A stretch of DNA of 10,625 nucleotides from Fusobacterium sp. (lineage in GTDB: Bacteria; Fusobacteriota; Fusobacteriia; Fusobacteriales; Fusobacteriaceae), in the NCBI GenBank assembly GCA_019410665.1, contig DXSD01000069.1, forward strand, positions 1 to 10,625, in the 5' to 3' direction. Both the position numbers and the translations under genes were made by a program. This document shows positions 5,557 through 10,625 of the stretch, piece by piece (position 1 is the stretch's first letter; each line of letters starts with the position of its first letter). Below the pieces are notes generated by a model, which had not been told where the DNA came from, ran no database searches, and saw nothing but the letters and a program-made list of their open reading frames with translations.

Positions 5557-5587
5557 ATACAGACATTTCAATGTCTGTATTTTTTTT
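5557..5587 (+). terminator. Intrinsic terminator (attenuator candidate) before the ABC importer
   Basis: ATACAGACAT (5557-5566) and ATGTCTGTAT (5571-5580) form a perfect 10-bp stem on a TTCA loop, followed by eight T (5580-5587). It stands between the perfect promoter at 5312 and the permease start at 5629, so it either attenuates the importer or ends read-through from the aminotransferase gene. A lone TATAAT at 5607-5612 is too close to the ATG to give a normal leader. Confidence 0.9.
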
Positions 5588-5628
5588 ATAATCAAGTTAA
5601 TAACTATATAATATATTAAGGAGGAACA

Positions 5629-6339
5629 ATGGAGTACTTAGCATTACTAAAAGATATTTTTATAGGAGGTGAAAGATATAAATATATATTAAGTGGACTT
5701 TCTTTTTCTATAGGTACCACAGCTTTAGCTGCTATAATAGGGGTAGCCTTAGGAATTTTTGTTGCACTATTACAACTTTCACACTTCTATCCTTTTAAAC
5801 ACAATAAAAATTGGAAGACATTTAATCCATTATCTAAATTGGCTTTTGGATATGTTGATTTAATTAGAGGGACACCTGCAGTTGTACAACTTATGATTTT
5901 AGCAAACCTAATATTTGTTGGAAGTTTAAGAGATACACCTATACTTGTAATAGCAGCAATCTCTTTTGGAATTAACTCAGGAGCTTACGTTGCTGAAATA
6001 ATAAGAGCTGGTATAGAAGGACTTGACAAAGGTCAAATGGAAGCTGCTAGAGCCTTAGGAATGAACTATGGACAAGCTATGAAAGAGATAATTATACCTC
6101 AAGCTGTTAAAAAAATATTACCAGCATTAGTAAGTGAATTTATAACTTTATTAAAAGAGACTTCAATAGTTGGATTTATTGGTGGAGTTGACTTATTACG
6201 TTCAGCTAATATTATAACTAGCCAAACATATAGAGGAGTTGAACCATTATTAGCAGTAGGTCTTATATATTTAATAATGACTGCTATATTTACTAAGTTT
6301 ATGAGAAGAGTAGAAAAGGGGTTGAAAGTAAGTGATTAA
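5629..6339 (+). CDS. Polar amino acid ABC importer, membrane permease
   Basis: A 236-residue inner-membrane permease of the HisM/ArtQ/GlnP group. It has about five hydrophobic segments, the RGTP motif after the second cytoplasmic region (residues 80-83), and the EAA loop that docks on the ATPase (138-159, EAARALGMN...IIIPQA with the conserved Gly144). Only one permease gene is present, so it probably works as a homodimer. AAGGAGG (5618-5624) precedes the ATG. Its last 8 bp overlap the ATPase gene, which supports coupled translation. The order permease, ATPase, binding protein makes a complete importer operon behind the uORF/terminator leader. Confidence 0.95.
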   Translation: MEYLALLKDIFIGGERYKYILSGLSFSIGTTALAAIIGVALGIFVALLQLSHFYPFKHNKNWKTFNPLSKLAFGYVDLIRGTPAVVQLMILANLIFVGSLRDTPILVIAAISFGINSGAYVAEIIRAGIEGLDKGQMEAARALGMNYGQAMKEIIIPQAVKKILPALVSEFITLLKETSIVGFIGGVDLLRSANIITSQTYRGVEPLLAVGLIYLIMTAIFTKFMRRVEKGLKVSD

Positions 6340-7060
6340 GATAGAGAAACTTTTAAAAAGCTATGGAGAGTTAGGAGTATTAAAAGGTATAGATGCTCAA
6401 GTAAATAAGGGAGATATAATTGCTATAATAGGACCTTCTGGAAGTGGAAAATCAACTTTCTTAAGATGTATTAATAAATTAGAAGAACCTAGCGGAGGGC
6501 ATATCTATATAAAAAATCAAGATATTATGGCAGATGATACTGATATAAATTTAATTCGTCAAAAGGTGGGAATGGTATTCCAACATTTTAATCTTTTTCC
6601 TCATAAAACTGTTATGGAAAATTTAACTTTGGCACCTATGAAGTTAAAAAATCTTTCACAAGAGGAAGCAGAGAAAAAGGCACTTGTTCTTCTTGAAAAG
6701 GTAGGATTAAAAGATAAGGCAAGCAGTTATCCAAACCAATTGTCTGGAGGACAGAAACAGAGAATAGCAATAGCTAGAGCTTTAGCTATGGAGCCTGAGA
6801 TCATGTTATTTGATGAACCTACATCAGCACTTGATCCTGAGATGATTAAAGAGGTACTTGATGTAATGAGAGAGTTAGCTCAAGAGGGAATGACTATGCT
6901 TATAGTAACTCATGAGATGGGGTTTGCTAAAAATGTTGCTAATAGAATATTCTTTATGGATAGAGGAACTATCCTAGAGGACACTACACCTGCTGAATTA
7001 TTCAGTAATCCTAAACATGAAAGAACACAAGAGTTTTTAAACAAAGTATTGAATAAATAA
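6332..7060 (+). CDS. Polar amino acid ABC importer, ATP-binding subunit
   Basis: A 242-residue cytoplasmic ATPase of the GlnQ/ArtM/HisP type that powers uptake. All ABC motifs are intact: Walker A GPSGSGKST (34-42), Q-loop Gln84 in MVFQHFNLFP, signature LSGGQ (137-141), Walker B IMLFDE (157-162), D-loop SALD, and the switch His194 in VTHEMGFA. Translation starts at a GTG inside the permease 3' end (8-bp overlap), with AAGGGG at 6316-6321 as the ribosome site. The length is normal for the family. Confidence 0.97.
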   Translation: MIKIEKLLKSYGELGVLKGIDAQVNKGDIIAIIGPSGSGKSTFLRCINKLEEPSGGHIYIKNQDIMADDTDINLIRQKVGMVFQHFNLFPHKTVMENLTLAPMKLKNLSQEEAEKKALVLLEKVGLKDKASSYPNQLSGGQKQRIAIARALAMEPEIMLFDEPTSALDPEMIKEVLDVMRELAQEGMTMLIVTHEMGFAKNVANRIFFMDRGTILEDTTPAELFSNPKHERTQEFLNKVLNK

Positions 7061-7086
7061 ATTAAGGTAAAAGGAGAGTATTTATT

Positions 7087-7812
7087 ATGAAAAAATTATT
7101 TAAAAAAGCTTTAATTGGAATGATGGTTTTATCTTTATCTGTTACTGCTCTAGCTAAGGAAAAAATTTATGTGGGAACTAATGCTGAGTTTCCTCCATTT
7201 GAGTATTTAGAAAAGGGAGAGATAGTTGGTTTTGATATAGAACTAATGCAAGAGATAGGAAAAGTTTTAGATGCTGATATAAAACTTCAAGATATGGCAT
7301 TTGATGGATTATTACCAGCTCTACAAATGAAGAAAGTAGATGTTGTAATAGCAGGAATGACAGCTACTGAGGAGAGAAAGAAAACAGTTGCTTTCACACA
7401 ACCATATTATACAGCTAGCCAAGTTATAATTGTAAAAGAGGGAGACAATAGTATAAACTCTTTTGATAGCTTAAAAGGAAAGAAAGTTGGAGTAATGTTA
7501 GGATTTACTGGAGATACAGTAGTAAGCGAGATAGAGGGAGTAAATGTTGAAAGATTTAACGCAGCGTATGCTGGTATAATGGCTCTTAAAGCTGATAAAG
7601 TTGATGCTGTTGTATTAGACTCTGAACCAGCTAAAAACTATGTGAAACAAAATCCTGGGCTTAAAATAGCTGAAGCTGATGCAGCTCAAGAAGAGTATGC
7701 TATAGCTATTAGAAAAAATGATAAAAAATTATTAGAGAATTTAGAAAAGGCTTTATCAGAAATAAAAGCTAATGGAACTTATGACAAATTATTGGAAAAA
7801 TATTTTAACTAA
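7087..7812 (+). CDS. Periplasmic amino acid-binding protein of the ABC importer
   Basis: A 241-residue family 3 (PAAT) solute-binding protein. Residues 1-23 form a signal peptide (KKLFKK, hydrophobic core, ALA before Lys24) with no lipobox cysteine, so signal peptidase I cleavage would release a soluble periplasmic protein, as in a diderm cell. Ligand-site marks are AEFPPFEY (33-40), GFDIELMQEIG, the TATEERKK segment with Arg97 for the substrate alpha-carboxylate, and Asp178 in VVLDSEPA for the alpha-amino group. The overall sequence recalls Bacillus ArtP and related arginine/lysine binders, so a basic amino acid is the first guess, but the specificity residues were not checked. AAGGAG (7071-7076) lies 10 nt before the ATG, which follows the ATPase stop by 26 bp. 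Confidence 0.94.
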   Translation: MKKLFKKALIGMMVLSLSVTALAKEKIYVGTNAEFPPFEYLEKGEIVGFDIELMQEIGKVLDADIKLQDMAFDGLLPALQMKKVDVVIAGMTATEERKKTVAFTQPYYTASQVIIVKEGDNSINSFDSLKGKKVGVMLGFTGDTVVSEIEGVNVERFNAAYAGIMALKADKVDAVVLDSEPAKNYVKQNPGLKIAEADAAQEEYAIAIRKNDKKLLENLEKALSEIKANGTYDKLLEKYFN

Positions 7813-7816
7813 TATT

Positions 7817-7858
7817 AGGAGAGAGGAGAGTTTATCTTCTCTCTTTCTCTTTTCTCCT
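7817..7858 (+). terminator. Long purine/pyrimidine hairpin ending the importer operon
   Basis: AGGAGAGAGGAGAG (7817-7830) pairs with TTCTCTTTTCTCCT (7845-7858), giving 14 bp including several G-U pairs. Only a short interrupted T run follows (7863-7867), so it may be a weak terminator or an mRNA 3'-end stabiliser. Confidence 0.55.
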
Positions 7859-7869
7859 GAAATTTTTAT

Positions 7870-7898
7870 TTGACTACTTTAACAGTAAGGAGTATCAT
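7870..7898 (+). promoter_or_regulatory. Promoter of the comB-like gene
   Basis: TTGACT (7870-7875) and TATCAT (7893-7898), each one base from consensus, are separated by 17 bp. The ribosome site AAGGAG (7918-7923) follows, 9 nt before the ATG. Confidence 0.65.
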
Positions 7899-7932
7899 AT
7901 AGTTATCTTAATTAATCAAGGAGTTAGGTAAA

Positions 7933-8646
7933 ATGAGAATAGATGTAATTGATGTGGCTGGAAATATAACAAAAGAAAAAGTACAAGGAAAGACAGCTAT
8001 AATAATAGATGTGTTAAGAGCTACAAGTGTTATGGTAACAGCCTTAGCTAATGGTGTAAAAGCTATATACCCATATAAAGATATTGAGAGTGTGTTAGAA
8101 AACTCTAAAAAAGATAGTAATCCTTTATTATGTGGAGAAAGAAAGGGACTTAAAATAGGTGGCTTTCATTGTGGAAACTCTCCACTAGAATACCCAAAAG
8201 AGTTAGTAGAAGGCAGAAATATGTATATGACTACAAGTAATGGAACAAGAGCAATTGAAAAAACAGTAGAGGGAGCAGAGAGAATATATATATCAGCCTT
8301 TTTAAATGTAGGAAGAGTGGCAAAACAAATTGTAGAAGATAATAGAGATGTAGTAATTGTATGTTCTGGTACAGATGATAATTTTTCTTTAGATGATGCT
8401 CTTTGTGCTGGAGAAATAATTAAAAGAGTGTGTGAAAAGAAAAAAGTTGAGCTTTCAGATATGGCAATAGGATTAAAATTTATAGCTGAAAATTCTGAGA
8501 ATATTTCTATTACACTAGCTGGTACAAAGCACTATGAGTATCTAAAATCTATCGGTTTTACTGGGGATATGGAACACTGCTTTACAATGGATAAGTATAA
8601 TATTTTACCTTTTTATAATGATGGAAAGATAATAGTAAAGGAGTAG
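7933..8646 (+). CDS. comB: ComB-like 2-phosphosulfolactate phosphatase
   Basis: A 237-residue cytoplasmic protein of the ComB family (PF04029), which in methanogens removes phosphate from 2-phosphosulfolactate on the way to coenzyme M. Family blocks seen in order are IIIDVLRATSVMVTALANG (23-41), CGERKGLKIGGFHCGNSPLEY (67-87), TTSNGTRA (100-107), and CSGTDDNFSLDDALCAG (144-160), so the metal- and substrate-binding motifs look intact and the length is normal. No other coenzyme M or sulfolactate gene is nearby, and the gene has its own promoter and terminator. The family assignment is strong; the physiological substrate in a non-methanogen is unknown. Confidence 0.9.
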   Translation: MRIDVIDVAGNITKEKVQGKTAIIIDVLRATSVMVTALANGVKAIYPYKDIESVLENSKKDSNPLLCGERKGLKIGGFHCGNSPLEYPKELVEGRNMYMTTSNGTRAIEKTVEGAERIYISAFLNVGRVAKQIVEDNRDVVIVCSGTDDNFSLDDALCAGEIIKRVCEKKKVELSDMAIGLKFIAENSENISITLAGTKHYEYLKSIGFTGDMEHCFTMDKYNILPFYNDGKIIVKE

Positions 8647-8664
8647 TGATAGTATAAAAATTAT

Positions 8665-8709
8665 AGGAGAGATTCCAATTAGTTATTTTATGGGATTGTC
8701 TCCTTTTTT
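8665..8709 (+). terminator. Intrinsic terminator after the comB-like gene
   Basis: AGGAGA (8665-8670) pairs with TCTCCT (8699-8704). Beyond a small internal loop, ATTCCA (8672-8677) pairs with TGGGAT (8691-8696, one G-U). Six T (8704-8709) follow. Confidence 0.82.
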
Positions 8710-8749
8710 ATTTTAATTATATTTAAAGATGATGAATGAAATAATAAAT

Positions 8750-8760
8750 TATGGTATAAT
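8750..8760 (+). promoter_or_regulatory. Extended -10 promoter of the radical SAM/RpiR operon
   Basis: TATGgTATAAT (8750-8760) combines an exact -10 (8755-8760) with the TG extension. The best -35 at 17 bp is a weak ATGAAT (8732-8737). The start is near 8767, and the ribosome site is GAGGA (8785-8789). Confidence 0.6.
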
Positions 8761-8795
8761 AAAGAAAAAGAATCATAATTTATAGAGGATAAGAA

Positions 8796-9710
8796 ATGAA
8801 AAGATACAATACTTTAAATGATTATTTTAAAAAAACTTTTGGAGAGAAAATATATAAGGTTTCTTTAGATGGGGGATTCACATGTCCAAATAGAGATGGA
8901 ACTTTAAGCAAAAGAGGATGTATATTTTGTAGTGAAAGAGGTAGTGGAGATTTTGCTGGAAAACGTGGAGATGAAATTTATACACAAATTGAGGAACAAC
9001 TTAAACTTATAGAAAAAAAATTTCCTCAAGGTAAGGTTATAGCTTATTTCCAAAATTTTACAAATACCTATGCCAATGTAGAGTATTTAAGAGAGATATA
9101 TACAAAGGCTCTTTCCCACCCAAGAGTTATGGGACTTGCTATTGCCACAAGACCTGATTGTTTAGGAGATGAGGTTTTAGAGTTATTGGACGAACTAAAT
9201 AAAAAATATTTTATTTGGATAGAACTTGGGCTACAAACAATAAATGAAGAGGTAGCAAGAAGAATTAATAGGCAGTATCCTTTGGAAACTTATAAAAAGG
9301 CTACTCAAGAATTAAATAAAAGAGATATAAAATTTGTTACACATATTATAGTAGGGCTTCCCTATGAAAATGAAGATGATCCTTTAAAAACTGCTATCTT
9401 TGCTGAGGAGTGTGGAACATGGGGAGTAAAAATTCATCTCCTACATGTACTCAAAAATACTGTATTAGAAGAGCTTTTAAATAAAAATGAATTAAAATTA
9501 CAAAAAAAATCTGAATATGTGAAAAAAATAGTTAAAATTTTGGCAAATTTGTCGTATAATATAGTTATACATAGAGTAACTGGGGATGGAGATAAAAATA
9601 CTCTCATTGGACCTCTATGGAGTTTAAATAAGAGAGACGTTCTCAATTCAATTGATAAACTGATGAAGGAAGAAAATATTGTACAAGGAATTATGAAGAA
9701 TAAGGGGTGA
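8796..9710 (+). CDS. TIGR01212/YhcC-family radical SAM protein
   Basis: A 304-residue radical SAM enzyme. GGFTCPNRDGTLSKRGCIFC supplies the cluster cysteines C30, C42 and C45 in the C-X11-C-X2-C spacing typical of the TIGR01212/YhcC group. It is followed by AYFQNFTNTYA, ATRPDC, ELGLQT and HIIVGLPYE, matching E. coli YhcC block by block as I recall it. The 4Fe-4S cluster would cleave S-adenosylmethionine to start radical chemistry; the substrate is not firmly known, and a tRNA or related RNA is the usual suggestion. No lipobox or membrane segment is present, so it is cytoplasmic. The regulator gene starts 4 nt after the stop, implying one mRNA. Confidence 0.93.
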   Translation: MKRYNTLNDYFKKTFGEKIYKVSLDGGFTCPNRDGTLSKRGCIFCSERGSGDFAGKRGDEIYTQIEEQLKLIEKKFPQGKVIAYFQNFTNTYANVEYLREIYTKALSHPRVMGLAIATRPDCLGDEVLELLDELNKKYFIWIELGLQTINEEVARRINRQYPLETYKKATQELNKRDIKFVTHIIVGLPYENEDDPLKTAIFAEECGTWGVKIHLLHVLKNTVLEELLNKNELKLQKKSEYVKKIVKILANLSYNIVIHRVTGDGDKNTLIGPLWSLNKRDVLNSIDKLMKEENIVQGIMKNKG

Positions 9711-9714
9711 GAAA

Positions 9715-10569
9715 GTGGGAGTACTTATAAAAATTAGTAATATGTTAGAGGATTTTTCTGCTAGAGAGAGAAAAGTTGCTGATTATATTTTAGAAAAACC
9801 AGAAAAAATAAAAGACTTAAATACTTATGAGATAGCTGAAAGAACTGATACAAGTCAAGCTACTGTAGTAAGATTTTCCAAAAGAATAGGGTTTAAAGGA
9901 TTTCCTGATTTTAAAATAGCTTTGAGTCAAGATTTAGGAAATAGAAAGGCTGAAGCACATGTTAATATAATACATGAAGAGATTAAATCAGATGATACTT
10001 TTGAGATAATAGGGAAAAAAATTTCAAATGCTAATATAGTTGCTATTAATAACACCTATGAAGTAACTGATTTTAATGAATTAGAAAAAGCTGTAGTCGA
10101 ATTGGGAAAGGCTGATAAAATAATGATTGCAGGAGTTGGATTTTCTGGAATTGTAGCAAAAGATTTCAGTTATAAGCTCTTAGAACTAGGAAAACATGCA
10201 ATAATTGAAAATGATAACCATATGCAACTAAGTTATTTAAGTACTATGACTGAAAAAGATATACTTTTTGTAATATCTCACAGTGGAAAAACTGTAGAAA
10301 TGTATAATCTTGTTCAAGTAGCTAAAAATAAAAAGGTAAAAATTATAGCAATGACAAGTATAGCTCCAAATCCAATAAGAGAATTGGCTGATATAAAATT
10401 AAGTACTGTTGAAATGAAAAGTAACTTTAGATCCACTGCTTTATCACCTAGAATTTCACAGCTTACTGTAATAGATATGTTATATGTAAAATTAATGTTA
10501 GAAAATAAAAAGATGCAAGATTATATCTTTGATGCTATTGAATTAGTTCAAGGATTCAAGATAAAATAA
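9715..10569 (+). CDS. MurR/RpiR-family transcriptional regulator (HTH plus SIS domain)
   Basis: A 284-residue two-domain regulator. The N-terminal HTH_6 domain (about 1-77) has the family line RERKVADYILEKPEKI and the recognition helix region TSQATVVRFSKRIGFKGFPDFK. The C-terminal SIS domain (about 120-265) with SHSGKTVE (188-195) binds sugar phosphates. Such proteins control sugar or amino-sugar catabolism genes; no such genes are nearby, so the target is unknown. The start is a GTG at 9715 with AAGGGG (9702-9707, overlapping the radical SAM stop) as its ribosome site; it places the family N-terminus correctly. It is probably cotranscribed with the radical SAM gene, though the functional link is unclear. 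Confidence 0.94.
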   Translation: MGVLIKISNMLEDFSARERKVADYILEKPEKIKDLNTYEIAERTDTSQATVVRFSKRIGFKGFPDFKIALSQDLGNRKAEAHVNIIHEEIKSDDTFEIIGKKISNANIVAINNTYEVTDFNELEKAVVELGKADKIMIAGVGFSGIVAKDFSYKLLELGKHAIIENDNHMQLSYLSTMTEKDILFVISHSGKTVEMYNLVQVAKNKKVKIIAMTSIAPNPIRELADIKLSTVEMKSNFRSTALSPRISQLTVIDMLYVKLMLENKKMQDYIFDAIELVQGFKIK

Positions 10570-10625
10570 TAGTAGATTCAATTTAAAAATGTATCTTAAT
10601 AAAAAAGTCTGATTGTTTTCAATTT

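Noticed and set aside
5347..5587. T-box, lysine, glycine or SAM riboswitch ahead of the ABC importer
   Set aside because: None of the conserved core sequences of these classes could be found; the uORF explains part of the region better.
9434..9646. Reverse-strand ORF inside the radical SAM gene
   Set aside because: The forward frame is clearly coding, and the reverse frame shows no motif or ribosome site.
10598..10625. Terminator after the RpiR-type gene
   Set aside because: An A run followed by AGTCTGA could be a 5' arm, but the window ends before any 3' arm, so it cannot be supported.

Overview
The window is very AT-rich and gene-dense, and every convincing gene lies on the plus strand. 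The solute-binding protein at 7087-7812 has a signal-peptidase-I type leader with no lipobox cysteine, which suggests a soluble periplasmic protein and therefore a diderm cell. Together with the extreme AT bias, AGGAGG-type ribosome sites and near-consensus sigma-70 promoters, this points to a Fusobacterium-like organism. That placement is inference; no marker gene here proves it.

Layout. (1) 1-1260: the 3' end of an AAA15/ABC-like ATPase gene overlaps a DUF3226/Toprim-like gene. This resembles the two-gene ATPase plus Toprim ('split OLD') arrangement seen in anti-phage defence modules. (2) 1281-2746: a monocistronic DAACS-family cation:amino acid/dicarboxylate symporter with a perfect consensus promoter and its own terminator. 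(3) 2769-3730: a self-inhibited class III Fic AMP-transferase, followed 17 nt later by the wreck of a dinD-like gene that contains a perfect 32-bp palindrome. (4) 3770-3948: a compact promoter, two tandem hairpin repeats and a terminator with no ORF, a candidate small RNA or leader. (5) 3949-5305: a class I/II PLP aminotransferase. (6) 5312-7812: a perfect promoter, a leader with a 30-codon uORF (three AGG Arg codons among its first eight) and an intrinsic terminator, then a polar amino acid ABC importer (permease, ATPase, periplasmic binding protein). (7) 7870-8709: a ComB-like 2-phosphosulfolactate phosphatase with its own promoter and terminator. (8) 8750-10569: a YhcC-type radical SAM protein closely coupled to a MurR/RpiR-family regulator.

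Most of the window is ordinary transport and metabolism in small transcription units: amino acid uptake (symporter, ABC importer) and amino acid conversion (aminotransferase). Regions 1 and 3 have an accessory character (defence-like pair, Fic, broken dinD). The parts that known families do not explain are the tandem-hairpin unit at 3770-3948, the uORF/terminator leader of the ABC importer at 5312-5587, and the palindrome in the dinD remnant. No complete new system can be demonstrated. The ATPase/Toprim pair is the best candidate for a defence module, but its ATPase is cut off by the window edge.
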